Shown here: positions 1 through 14,097 of the stretch, in pieces | Numbering within the stretch: the stretch's first letter is position 1 | Layout: every line of letters begins with the position of its first letter | Assembly (NCBI GenBank): GCA_964057225.1 | Contig: OZ059897.1 | Coordinates: 12,028,001 to 12,092,000, forward strand | Length of the DNA: 64,000 bases | Direction of reading: 5' to 3' | Source of the DNA: Auanema rhodensis | Taxonomy: Eukaryota > Nematoda > Chromadorea > Rhabditida > Rhabditidae | The notes under the pieces: model-generated | What the model saw: only the letters and a program-made list of their open reading frames with translations | What the model was told of the DNA's origin: nothing | The model's database searches: none | Translations under genes and position numbers: made by a program

Positions 1-2287
<2,287 letters not shown>

Positions 2288-2598
2288 TAATTAAAACTTT
2301 TATGGAAGTCAATTAAGTATACGATGATTTATAGATTTTATTGAATATTCTTGAATTTGACTTTTCTTGGAAATTTCAAATTTTATTTTTCCACAAAAAA
2401 AAACTTTATCTTTAGCATTTAACATAATGGGAATATATCTGTATATAGACTTTATTATTAAAAAATATTTTTTAATTTATTAGCCTCTTCATATAAACTA
2501 TTAATAAAAAAATTATAAATGTATATAGTTTTCTTATTTTACTATATTTTTCATCTTCAGTTAGTATATATACCACCTCATCATTCCCCCAGTTCACG
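2288..2598. other. Convergent intergenic region
   Basis: Short AT-rich gap between two genes ending tail to tail. It must contain both 3' UTRs and polyadenylation signals; nothing else is seen. Confidence 0.5.
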
Positions 2599-4499
2599 CT
2601 AATTCGGTATTGATGAAGTTTCATCTAATGGTGGGGCTGATGCTTTTTTTGTCTTTGATAAGCATTCATATACTTTACGTGTTAATCGGTTACAAGTGAA
2701 AACATGTTCTCCTGCACCAGCTTTCATAGCATTGGTTAAGTATGCAATGACAAGCTTGTTTTCTGGATCCATTTTTACAATTTGGCCTCCGACACCACTG
2801 TGACCGATTTGCCACGTTTTCTGAAATAATAGAAAGATTGAAGATATTAAAACTGGCTAGATATCACCTTTGGACTAAATGTATACATAAAGCCATAAGA
2901 TTTACTTTGTTCTTCACCTATAGTATGATCAAACTGTTTTGGATATAAAGGATCACTAAGCCTCTAAATGCTTGAATTGTACTTAAGTTCCTGTATTTAG
3001 CATCTTACAGCAAATGTTTGTGGAGATATAATAGTATTATCCATGAATAATTGATGAAGCTCCGCTAACGATCTAGCAGTTGCTACTCCATTAACAGCAG
3101 GTTGGCCAGCAATTCGAAGCTCGGGATTATTATAACTAAGGAAATTCTGAAATCATCCAACTATTTCTTCATAATATTAATAAAATTTAAAAAGAAAAAT
3201 AGAATATTAATTAAAGAACACATGTTGTTTTCACTAATAATTCAATATGGTCATTGAAGTTAAGAGTTAAATTTTTCTATTTTCTGGACCTCCAAAACAG
3301 TCACATGCTGTATTTGAATTACTTCATGGCCTAGCTAGTTCGATTTTAACTTCCAAAAACAAAATTTAATAAATCCGTAAACAGTCTACCTTTCCAAAAC
3401 TTTTCATATTAAGAATTGCCTTAGTAAAATAACCTCTAGGGTTATAATAGTAGCTACCAATCTTAGCAATGGCCTTGTCATAAGCAACTTCTCTGAAAGT
3501 AAAATATAACAATTTTCGAGAATACAATTTGAAGTATTGAAAACCTCAATGACAATGGTTTGTATATATCGGTTAGTCGTGCTATTCGGCCTTCTTCTGA
3601 AGCACAATCACCAATATGGATATCCAAATGATATTTGTCAGCAATTTCTTCTTTAAAAAATACTCCAATATTTCTCTTATTTTCATCAATTCGTCGAAAT
3701 ATCTAAGTTTTTAAATAAATATATTTTAATTTTAAATTATGTTGAACGTTACTTGGTCAGTTAACCATCCAAATGTTAATGGTTGATATGCTGTTTTTGA
3801 ATTAGGCTCAAAAACAAGTTCACATTCTTCAATAATTTTTGACATTTTGTCATTATCAGTCAATTCTGCTAAGCTCAGTACTTTATTTCCAAAAAAGGGT
3901 AACCCTGCCTGAAAAACATAGACAATTGTTTTTAAATCATTATTAATATAACAAATACATACTTTATGTGATAATACCATTTGTATAGTGATATTTTCTT
4001 TTCCATGTTGTCCAAATTCAGGCCAAAATTTGGTCACTTTATCTTCATAATCACATAGACCACGATCAATAAGTCGAGCAAAACATATAGTTGCTATACT
4101 CTGGATTAATTAATATTATTTTATTATTTAAAAAAATATAAATCAAACCTTAGTACAACTGAAAATAGTTGTTAAAGTATCTTCTCTCCATAAACGATTA
4201 CATTCACGATCAGCATAACCTCCCCAAATATCAATGACCTTCTTGCCTTCATGAAAAACAGCAAAACAAGCACCACCACGTTCCCATCCTTCTTGAAAAT
4301 TATTTCTTAAAACAAATTATTACATTTAAAAATATAAATATAAATAAGAAAATATAAATTTTTGAATAAAAAAATATAAATAGAAGCTAATAATTGAATT
4401 TCTAAAACTAATAAAACTAATAACAAACCTGAATGAAGTTTCTACATCTTCGAATCCTGGACTGCAAGTTCCTTCAATATGATATTCCTTCTTCCTCAT
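2599..4499 (-). CDS. Beta-lactamase-fold serine hydrolase (LACT family)
   Basis: Multi-exon gene starting MRKKEYHIEG at 4499 and ending ETSSIPN-stop at 2599. The joined product resembles class C beta-lactamase/esterase-like proteins, a family expanded in nematodes (lact genes). The catalytic Ser-x-x-Lys motif is visible as SCTKS, split by the intron near 4110-4149 and following WREDTLTTIF. Other landmarks are DIWGGYADRE, the conserved QMVLSHKAGLPFF, FEPNSKTAYQPLTFGWL in the Tyr-motif region, and IGHSGVGGQIV near the C terminus, equivalent to the third active-site motif. No clear signal peptide at this start, so a cytosolic or mitochondrial location is possible. The substrate cannot be inferred; the family includes esterases and the filament-forming mitochondrial LACTB. 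Exon 1 is 4429-4499. Confidence 0.85.
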
Positions 4500-4996
4500 A
4501 TCATAAACTCAAAAATCTTGAACAGATAGCAAAACTTTTGAGATGATTATACTGAACATAAGATGAGACAAGGAGGGGCTAGATAAAGGTAGATAGGCCA
4601 AGGTCGTCTTCACAACGATGGGACGATACGAGACATAAGTCACTCAAGAAAACATGTACGACGATTGAAATTTTGAAAAATTGTTTGAATTAAAGTAACC
4701 AATATACGTATATATCAGAAGTACATACGGAATTTCAGAAACTATAAGTATAACACTAACTTCTTTATCGTTCCATCTGATTTACCATAAATGATCGTTA
4801 AAATAGAATTCTTCTTCTTAACTTCCAAATATAACAATAGATTTTGGTGTACTTTTAGTTTATAAAGTTTTAGAAAAATGAACATTGGTTTATAAAGTTG
4901 ATCATTTTAGGTGAACATGAATTTTTAATTTTATTTATTTATACATTTATACATTTATATTTGTTTTTTTTTTAACAATAACGTTGAATAAATAAG
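4500..4996. other. Intergenic region
   Basis: About 500 bp between two minus-strand genes. It contains the 5' flank of the hydrolase gene (start at 4499) and the 3' flank of the repeat-protein gene (stop at 4997). AT-rich, with no further feature recognised. Confidence 0.5.
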
Positions 4997-6954
4997 CTAT
5001 TTTCCCATTGGTGGATCAGGTATAGCATCAACTGAAGCTTGTGGAGGTAATACAAATCCAGGAGGAAAGATTGTTCTCGTTTTTTCCACAGTAATTGTCT
5101 CAACTGGCATGCCTGGCAGGCCGTGAGGAGAACCAGCATGTGAAGGAATCTGAAATTGTTTTTATTTTTCTATGAAATATTGAAGGAAGACTAACCTCTT
5201 CGTAATGATCGCTCTGAGGGGGACCTATAGGCTGGTTGTTTGGTTGATTATTGAAAGGTGGATTCATTGGGGCAGGAACATCAGATGGTTTCATGGATTT
5301 TTGAGCGTCATAATCAGTTACATGAATTAATGGAACATTAATTATTTTAGGGCCATTATAATTTGAATTGGAATCTGGAGCTGATCCATAGCTTGAAGGA
5401 GCTACTGGTGCTCCATAATCAGATTTCGGATGACCATAGTCAGATACAGGCTCAGGAGGATGTGGAGGTTCCATTGGTGGTGGTGAATAGTCAGATTTTG
5501 GATGATCATAGTCAGATACAGGCTCAGATGGATGTGGAGGTTCCATTGGTGGAGGTGAATAGTCAGATTTTGGTGGACCGTAATTTGAGATTGGAGCAGG
5601 CATGCGTGAACTAACTATGGTAGTATCGTAATCCGAAATGGACCCTGGAGCGCCAGAATGAGCTTCTGATGCTCCATAATCAGATTTCGGATGACCATAG
5701 TCAGATACAGGCTCAGGTGGATGGGGAGGTTCCATTGGTGGTGGTGAATAGTCAGATTGGGGAGGACCGTAATTTGAGGTTGGACCTGAAGCATCTGGTT
5801 GCATCCTTGGTGCCCCATAGTCAGATTTTGGATGATCATAGTCAGATACAGGCTCAGATGGATGTGGAGGTTCCATTGGTGGTGGTGAATAGTCAGATTT
5901 TGGTGGACCATAATCTGAGATTGGAGCAGGCATGCGTGAACTAACTATGGTAGAATCGTAATCCGAAATCGATCCTGGGGCGCCAGAATGAGCAACTGGT
6001 GCTCCATAGTCGGATTTTGGATGACCATAGTCAGATACAGGCTCAGGTGGATGTGGAGGTTCCATTGGTGGAGGTGAATAGTCAGATTTTGGTGGACCAT
6101 AATCTGAGATTGGAGCAGGCATGCGTGAACTAACTATGGTAGATTCGTAATCCGAAATCGATCCTGGGGCGCCAGAATGAGCTACTGGTGCTCCATAGTC
6201 GGATTTTGGATGACCATAGTCAGATACAGGCTCAGGTGGATGTGGAGGTTCCATTGGTGGTGGTGAATAGTCAGATTGTGGAGGACCGTAATTTGAGATT
6301 GGAGCAGGCATGCGTGAACTAACTATGGTAGAATCGTAATCCGAAATGGACCCTGGTGCGCCAGAATGAGCTACTGGTGCTCCATAGTCGGATTTTGGAT
6401 GACCATAGCCGGATTCAGATTGAGGCTGCATAGGAGGTGAATAGTCAGACTGAGTAGGACCGTAGTGTGAGATTTGACTAGAAGAAACTGAAGACATGAC
6501 TGGAGCACCATAGCTAGATTGATGTGGCGAATAATTAGAGATAGAACCTGAGAAAGATCCGTAGTTAGAGAAGCCAGGTGAAAATTGACTTATTTTTTCG
6601 ATTGTTATAGTTCTTTGTTGATTTTTATATGAATTTTGATATCCGCTATTTATATCGGAGTTCATAGAATTTCGATAATCGTCTCTGTTATCATCATTGA
6701 AACTATTCCAATGATTTCGCCATAATCTGTGATTCCATCTAGGTGATATTGGACGATTAAGATACGAATTTTCTTGTTGAATATACGATTGCCCATCTAA
6801 ATTTGAATCGAAATTATTAAAGTTAGGTCGTCCATATCCGCCTCGTTTAACTCTAAATAAATAATAAATCAACAATCATCAAATATTAAATTTACCTTAA
6901 TGCTGTACACAAACTGCATAAAATTAGGAATAGGTATGAATATTGTAAGCGCAT
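4997..6954 (-). CDS. Secreted Tyr/Pro-rich repeat protein (SDYG repeats)
   Basis: Three exons: 6896-6954 encodes a signal peptide (MRLQYSYLFLILCSLCTALR), a large exon from 6852 down to about 5195 encodes the repeats, and 4997 to about 5153 encodes the C terminus ending DPPMGK. After the signal peptide comes a basic VKRGGYGRP site, an Asn/Tyr/Arg-rich segment, then repeats built from SDYG, HPKSDYGAP, PISDYGPP and KSDYSPPPMEPPHP. The longest unit is 63 residues (189 bp): the unit beginning at 6191 recurs at 6002. Tyr-Pro-rich secreted repeats like these are typical of cross-linked extracellular matrices such as cuticle or eggshell, where Tyr can form dityrosine bonds; that role is inferred. No homologue is recognised by name. 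High nucleotide identity between units points to recent repeat turnover. Confidence 0.85.
5400..6430 (-). repeat. 189-bp-unit tandem coding repeats
   Basis: In-frame tandem and compound repeats inside the SDYG gene. The motif beginning ctccatagtcgg recurs exactly 189 bp apart (6002 and 6191). Shorter sub-units such as the SDYSPPPMEPPHP block are shuffled or deleted between copies. Because the unit is a multiple of 3, copy-number changes keep the frame. Confidence 0.85.
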
Positions 6955-8611
6955 TTCTATGAAGTTCGAAAGGTTCGTTTGATAAATAAATAGTTTTCCT
7001 AACTATCTCTATACCTTTTAGAACAAACTAGTTTGAAACATAAAAGAAAATTCCAAAAAAGCTATAACAATTATAGAATATATTACACATTTCAATGTTG
7101 AATGAAAATTTGATCTTAAAAAAACTATTTCTATTCATTCGTCATTCAGTTTCAGTGACGGCTTCCTTGTCAGATTTCAAGCCAAAAAAGCATTATAGTT
7201 CTTCTAATAGCTGTCATTGTTCAGCGAAAAGTTTTGATTATGAAGAAGAAATCCTTTTCAATTGTTCTCTATTTGTTAAATAAAAATACTTTTATATACA
7301 TAAATATTTGAATGTATTAGTCAACAGATATTAAATATCAAATTTAAAACATTTAAGATTATTCATCAAATAATCTTAACTTCTTCTTCTTTTTTTTTAT
7401 TGTTCTGACTTATCGTTCTAATTTAATTTTTCTAGAATTTTCATTTTTCTTTAAATATAGTAAAAATTATTTTAAATTAATGTTTTTCTTTGTTTTTCAT
7501 ATGTATATTTTATTTTTAATTTTAGACTCTTTTCAGAATATGTTAAATCAAGCAACATTATACTCCATCAAGATACGTTGACAACAATGGCATGTTCCTC
7601 GAAATTCCTTCCGTCAGACATTTTTTCTTCTCTCTCTATTTCCAAAATGTAAGTATATTCTATATTTCTATTTCATATCTTTGCTCTTTCATCAATAATT
7701 TTATAGAGTTCAGAAAAGATCGTTTTTTTCCTATGTAAATCTATCAATAAAGAGAAATACTCGTAAACTTTGCAATTTCCCAAAGCTAAGTAAATCTAAT
7801 TAGATTTTAGTTTGTCAGAAACTTTCATTATATTGTATTATGTTAACTATGGCTTTTCTCTCTCTTACAAGCTTCATTTCAACCTTTTTTTCAAATATAC
7901 TCTCAGTGTTTTTATTGATGTATAAAGAATATATAAGAGAATCAACTTGTTCAAAATGTGGGAATGGCCTTGAAAGTAGAAATATCCATAGAACTATTAT
8001 AATGGACGGAAAAAAACAAAATTGCACATTCTCATGTAACCTACATCCAGCTTTATTCCAACTTTTAGAACTTAAGTTTGCTTTACATGGAATATTTCCT
8101 TCAGTTCTTGTAAATCCATCAAACTTTATTAAGAAAATGCATATATTTTACATTGATATTCTAAAAAAAAGTTAATGTTCATGTAAACTACCCTATTATC
8201 CTGTTTTTCTTTATATTTTACTTGGAAATAGTCAACGGTTCTTAATGCATCCTTATGCACTTTTTGACCTAAGTGTGCATCGTTTCATAAAATAATCGGG
8301 AAGTCAAAAGATGCATAAAGTGAAAGCTACAAGTAGAGGAAGTGACATGAAAGTATTGTTCGATCGTCTTAATGGATTAGTTTTGTTGAATTTATTCATT
8401 GCTTCTATTTTTATTGATATTAGAAATAGATTAAATTACTTTCTTCTGCATAAGAAATGGCATTGCTGAGTGTGGGAAGGACAGTCTTATTTCAGATGCA
8501 TTTTCCTCTTTTCTTGTTCCTTGTATATATCTTCAATGTTTTCTTTATTTGTATCTCTATTTTCAAATGCTTCTCCTTACTATATAGTATTCCATTTCAG
8601 CTGGTAGTTAC
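6955..8611. other. Intergenic region upstream of the Ly6-like gene
   Basis: About 1.65 kb of AT-rich DNA holding the 5' flank of the repeat-protein gene (-) and the promoter side of the Ly6-like gene (+). The open frames here (for example 7840-8175) lack splice partners or a recognisable domain, so I do not annotate them as genes. Confidence 0.4.
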
Positions 8612-9366
8612 ATGTTTCTATGCTGTACTACTTATTTTTTCTTAACAGCTTATGGGGTTAGTTTTGAAGCATTTCAAACTCTCTTTATAATGTATAAAAT
8701 TTGCAGTTCAATCTTTGTTAGCAGATATTATATGCTATTCATGCGTGTCCTTAAATCACAGGTTTGTAAGGATAATTTTAGTTAATATTACACTTTTCTC
8801 AAAAACTTAGAGCTAACAATCGCGAGAAAAGTATATCACTTCATCAATTTCCTGAGAGCGATATCACAGATTTATATTATTCCATGGGAAAGGTAGTCTT
8901 TGAATATGTTGTGTTAAAGTCGAAAGAATGTTTCAGAGTGGATTAAATATTCCAGAATATTCGGATACTTGCTCGGATGTGCCTGCGTCAGTACAGCCAT
9001 TATTTTTAAATACTCCTATTGCTGTATGTAGACCTTCTGCAGGAACTGAGGCGCAGTGCGCCAAATTGAGCTTTAGTTTCAAAGGTTTCACGTCTTATTA
9101 CAATAAATTATTCAGTAATTTTTTTAGGAGAAAGAGTCGTTGTACGACAATGTATGAACGAAATTTTTATAGATGAGAATATTCAAAAAACCTTCCAAGA
9201 TACATGCCATTCTAGTCTTACTAAAAGGGAGGTTTCAACATTGGTTAATTTTAATTATGTGAACAACATTTCAAACAGTTATTTAAAAAATCGTGAACGG
9301 TTGAGATTTATTTTTTTTTTGGAACATATTTATCACTTTTACTTTTTTTTCAAACGATACTTCTAA
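8612..9366 (+). CDS. Small secreted Ly6/uPAR-like Cys-rich protein
   Basis: Five exons, 8612-8660, 8707-8761, 8811-8892, 8937-9084 and 9128-9366, sum to 573 nt and read continuously (190 residues plus stop). The N terminus MFLCCTTYFFLTAYGV is a plausible signal peptide. The mature part opens with DIICYSCVS, the I-x-C-Y-x-C start typical of Ly6/three-finger proteins, and continues with spaced Cys residues (TCSDVP, VCRPS, QCAKLS, QCMNE, TCHSS). The C terminus is hydrophobic and aromatic, which could be a GPI-signal or membrane segment. Such proteins in nematodes are often neuronal or epidermal surface proteins; function here is unknown. A TTTCAG acceptor at 8600, 11 nt before the ATG, suggests trans-splicing. 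The last exon could instead end near 9240 with another splice. Confidence 0.6.
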
Positions 9367-9818
9367 AATCATAAAAATTATTTGATTATTTTCGAAATAT
9401 TTTATGTTTAGAACAATCTTCCACTTAAAAAATGTAACTTTGTGTGGATGCGAGAAGTCTCTGTGCAATATATCGTCGACTTTTTACAATACTTACCTGT
9501 GGATTGCTTTTTCAATTATATATTACTATATTATGTAATTACTTAAAAATAGATGTAAACTGACAAAAAATTCTGTATGATAATATATAAAATATAAAAT
9601 GTTTTTTTTTGTTAGTTTGAAAGTAGGATGAAGACTTTCGCTATACCAATCAAAATATTGTTTATTGAAATTTGATCGCAATTCATGTCATATAATCAAT
9701 ATTTATCTAGCTTTATTTTCAAATAACCAATTATCGAAATACAACATTACTGTACAACAATATTACCTATAATATCCTTCCTTCAGGCTTGTTGTATATA
9801 ATCAATTAGTTAAGTACC
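9367..9818. other. Intergenic region upstream of vps-18
   Basis: AT-rich gap of about 450 bp between the Ly6-like gene and the vps-18 start. It presumably contains the promoter of the downstream gene pair; no specific site was identified. Confidence 0.4.
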
Positions 9819-12800
9819 ATGTCGGACTCAGCACAAAACGGGATATTTATTCGTACAAATCATGACCTTAAGCGTGATATTCAGTCTGATATGCGGTAAT
9901 AAAATAAAATAAAAATAGCTAAAAAAGATTAACTTCAGGACTTCAAGCAGCAACCAAGTTCATACAGTACGAGTATGTAATCAAACAATGCTTGTAGCGG
10001 TTCAAAATAAGACAATTGTTTGTCGATCATTGTCTAGTTCTAATAAGCCTACGGGTTTGTTCGAAAATATTATAACAATGAGGAAAAGTGTTTTTTTTCT
10101 AGAAATAGTAGTTCCAATATCAAATTCTGATAGTATTCAATATTTACATATGTCACCGACTGGATTTCATGCTTTTGTATCAAGTTTAGCAGGCGATAAC
10201 TTTTACATTAATATTAAGAACAATTCCGTAGCACCAATCAAAAAATTGAAGGTTTCATATTAACTGCAATTCTGTTAACTAATGTACTCTAATAGGATCA
10301 AATTAGTGCTGTAGGTTGGAATCCTGAATATCTAAAAGAAACTGAGACAGGACCAATTCTGCTTGGATCAACGCATGGTACAATCGTAATCTTGAAAATG
10401 ACAAACATGTTTTTCTAGGAGCTATATACGAAACAAATTTATCATCTAGTGGAAACTTAACTTATTTCAAGGAACATTGTAATAGATTTGGTAGAGAAAG
10501 AGTGTCTGAACAAAAGATTTGTGAGCTTCGGTTTTTCGTTATCAATGATGATGACCCCAAAGCTGCTAAGTAGGTTTTACAATTTAGTTAAATATTTTAT
10601 TTAACTTTAAGATGGGTTTTATTTGTATTGCAACCTGGAAGATTGCATTCGATATATGCTTTAGTTGGTGCTCCCCCAGCTATGAGATCGAATTATCTTA
10701 GTAGTGCTAGCCTACAAACTTTTGTGCCTCTACCTGACGTTCCCCAACACATATTCCATCCTTTCTTTGCTCCTAAAGGTTTCAATTTTTATTATTAGTA
10801 CCTTATAAAATAAAAAATATTATTAGTACTTTATAATTTAAGATTCTCAACAAACTACGCTTTGTATGCCAGCCTCTGACAACGCTCCAACTAATCTCAC
10901 AGATATGCTTGCATTTTATCCCGGAAGAGAAGATGTGTCACAGCCTTTTCGGTTTTTGTGGCTAGGATCATCCGGATATACCGTTGGAAAAGTCATTAGT
11001 ATTTCGTTATTGTCCTCTGAATAACCTATTGTATTTAGGTTAATCTAATGGCGGACAAAGCTCGAGATATCGTGGAAGAAGAAAAGCATACCGAGTAATT
11101 ATAGAGCTTTTTAAAGAAATATTACTTTTTTGATTTTAGACATCGCCGTGTAGAAGGATTAATACAATGTCCTATAGGAATATCTTTAACAGAATTTCAT
11201 ATGATATTAGCTTATCAAACTCGTTTAGTAGCAATATCTCTGTTTAATCATGCTGTTGTATATGAAGATATATGGCCATCGGTATGGAGTGATTCAGACT
11301 AATTTTTTTAGTTTTATGTTTTTAGGAATATGGTAACTGTATTGGTTTAACTTTCGATAATTTAGCAGAATATCATTGGCTTTTTACTCCCACAACTACT
11401 CTAAGATATAGACCTAATGATGAGGGACGGTATGTTTTTCTATGGCAACAATAAGTTAGATTTTAATTCTTTCAGATATGTTTGGCGATATTTTTTGGAC
11501 AATCGCGATTATGCTCAAGCACTTTCAGTAGCTCGTGATCGTTTAAGTGTAGATCCTGATGCGTATCAACTTGTTTTAAAAAAACAAGCTGAGAAGTTTA
11601 TTGCAGAGCAGAAGTAAATATTTTTTCTGCTACATTTTACAAACATGTCTTTAGTTACTCTGCTGCTGCGGAAATTTTATGTCAATCAACTGAGCCTTTT
11701 GAGACTGTTGTTCTTAAGCTTCTGTCTGCAGACGATGATAGGCATCTTGGCTTGAAAACACTGTTAGAGAAGAAATTAGAAAGGCTAACTGGAGCTGATG
11801 TTTCATTGAAGAAATAATATATTATTACCCTTCCCTTTTTTCAGGATAGAATGAAAAGAGATGCTTTGGTTATATGGCTTCTCGAAGTTCAGCTGAGTGA
11901 GTTAGCTAAGTTCAGGCGCGAGCCGTCTAATTCTGACGTGGTAGCAGAATTAGAGTTGCAACTTCAAAGGTTTTTAACTAAAAAAGTTGTATATGTGAGT
12001 AAATCTTTTGAAAATATATTGATAATGAACAAATTTAGGAATCTGTATCAGTTAATCAAGAAGCTGTTTATCGTTTAATGGTTTCTCATGCAGATTTTAG
12101 CTCTCAACTGTATTTAGCTAAACAACTAAAAGGTATGATGTTCTTTAGATCATGTAATATCCTCATCCTTAGATTATCCAACTGCAATCAATATTCATAT
12201 CCTACAAGAGCAATACAAGGAAGTACTTGATATTCTAGTTCAATTGGTATGGTATACTTCAACTTGTTTTTTCAGACTTTTTTTTCAGAACTCACCAGAA
12301 GCGTTTTACGAATACAGTCCCCGACTTGTGGAACATATACCTTTTGAGTTATTCCATCACTTAATTGATAATGAGTCTATCAAACCTTCAAGAATGATTA
12401 CTACACTATGTAAATGCCAAAAAGTAGTGAAAGTTGTATGTTTTACCTAGTTAAGATTTCAAAAGTTTATGAAATTATTTTGCAGGCTAAACAATGTATT
12501 CGTTATATTGAATGGGCTATTACTCTACCAAATTATTCTCATGATCTTACTTTAAATAATCTTTTAATACTTCTTTATGCTCAGTATAGTACAACTAAGT
12601 GAATATTTAGAAAATTTTATATATTAAAAATGGTTTGATTTCAGATTACACGAATACTTTGTAGATAATGGAAGAGATAAAACATGCTTGCCATATGATT
12701 TAGAATTTGCTATCAGAACCTGTGAACAATACGGTATGTTACATTACTTCTACTTATTCTCATTTTGAAAACTTTCAGGGCACGATAAGTCTCTCATATA

Positions 12801-13941
12801 TTTGTATTGTGTTTCGGAACTATTTAATGAAGCTGTTGATAAGGCTTTAGAGGTTGAAATTATCTATACTTCGAGAATAGGATGTCGTGATTTAGATTAA
12901 ATTAGACTTAGCAAAAGACTGTGCTAGGTTGATGGACGCTGATGTTGATGATATAGTATTAGGATTAGAACCTAAATATTCAAAAGAAGATAGAAAACGT
13001 ATTTGGTTAAAAATAGGTATTTTCCTACGTTAATTATATTATTTCTATCAATTTGTTTCCAGCAAAAAATGTTATTGAAAAGGAAAAAGATGCTGCGAAG
13101 TGTATCGATCTTCTTAAAGAATCAAATAATGCTATTTCTATCCAAGATATATTTCCATATTTCCCGGATTTTACAAAGATAGAACATTTCAAAGATGCTT
13201 TGTGTGACTGTTTAAAAGATCACTCGAAAAGCATTTTGGTATAAAGTTTTCAGTTGATTCCATAAACCTTATGAATTTTCAGGAAATTCAGCAATCACTT
13301 AAAGAAGCTACTCAAGTTGCTCAAGAAATACGAGAAAGAACTGATCGATTAAAGAACAGGTTTATATGATAATTATGTCTTCTATCTTATACCGTATTTG
13401 AATTAAGGGTAACTATAGTGAAAGCTGGTGATGTATGTGCTGTTTGTAAGCACTCATTAGCTGGCAGACCGTTTTATCCATTTAATTGTCGTCATTTCTT
13501 CCACAGAGAATGCTTAGAAGAATCAGCGAATGTATTTTTATCTTTGGTATGTCGTAGTTGTCTTAGCTTATGATGTATGCTTGTAATATCTTAAAGGAAG
13601 ACCGTCAAAAATTAGCGGACTTGATCATTCGAGAAAAACGAGTTCTTGGGCAGATTGAAATTGAAGAGCGGTCACCTGGTAAAGGAAGTGCTCTTGCTGG
13701 TTTGAAAAATATTCATTTCTCGCAATATAATTCACGTTACAGAAAGAGAAGCTCGATTTCGGCAGATTGTTGGTGAAATTGATGACATATTAGGCACTGA
13801 TTGTCCTTTGTGTGGAATGATGGCAATTGAGTGAGTGCTTTGAATATTTACAATATTAAAAAACATTTTTTCAGTTTGATTGATACACCGCTTTTCACAG
13901 ACGTAGACTATGCTGATGATCTAGATTCCTGGCGAATTTGA
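9819..13941 (+). CDS. vps-18: VPS18 homologue, HOPS/CORVET tethering subunit
   Basis: Core subunit shared by the HOPS and CORVET complexes, which tether late endosomes and lysosomes for fusion. Start ATG at 9819 (MSDSAQNGIFIRTNHDLKRD), stop TGA at 13939-13941, many short introns. The N-terminal half matches the Pep3/Vps18 beta-propeller (VGWNPEYLKETETGPILLGS, LRFFVINDDDPK). The middle is an alpha-solenoid of clathrin-repeat type (LLEVQLSELAKFRREP; ECTEPF-like segments). The C terminus carries a RING-H2 domain: CAVC, then CRHFFHREC, then CPLC near 13804, with the coiled segment RQKLADLIIREKR between. It ends TPLFTDVDYADDLDSW. Architecture and end motifs make the assignment strong. A methyltransferase-kinase gene follows about 150 bp downstream with its own trans-splice acceptor, suggesting an operon. 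Confidence 0.93.
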
Positions 13942-14082
13942 AAAAATACAATAATTTTTAAACATTTTTTTTGAATTTCTGGTCAGAAATATGTGATATA
14001 TACATATTAAATTATTTTTTAATTTTATGTGTTCAAGGTTTTCCTTAGCATACTGCAATATATCACTACACAATATAGTAGG

Positions 14083-14094
14083 CCCTTTTTTCAG
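14083..14094 (+). promoter_or_regulatory. Probable SL trans-splice acceptor
   Basis: A polypyrimidine run ending TTTTTTCAG stands 3 nt before the ATG at 14098 and 142 nt after the vps-18 stop. No upstream exon of this gene pairs with it. This is the expected layout for an internal operon gene that receives a spliced leader. Confidence 0.6.
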
Positions 14095-14097
14095 TCG

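Noticed and set aside
5363-5944. Open frames on both strands inside the SDYG repeat region
   Set aside because: They are other-frame readings of the same repeats; the minus-strand frame with signal peptide and spliced ends explains the region.
7840-8175. 111-codon frame with a hydrophobic start and a few Cys
   Set aside because: Very AT-rich, no splice partner, no domain; a second frame overlaps it on the other strand.
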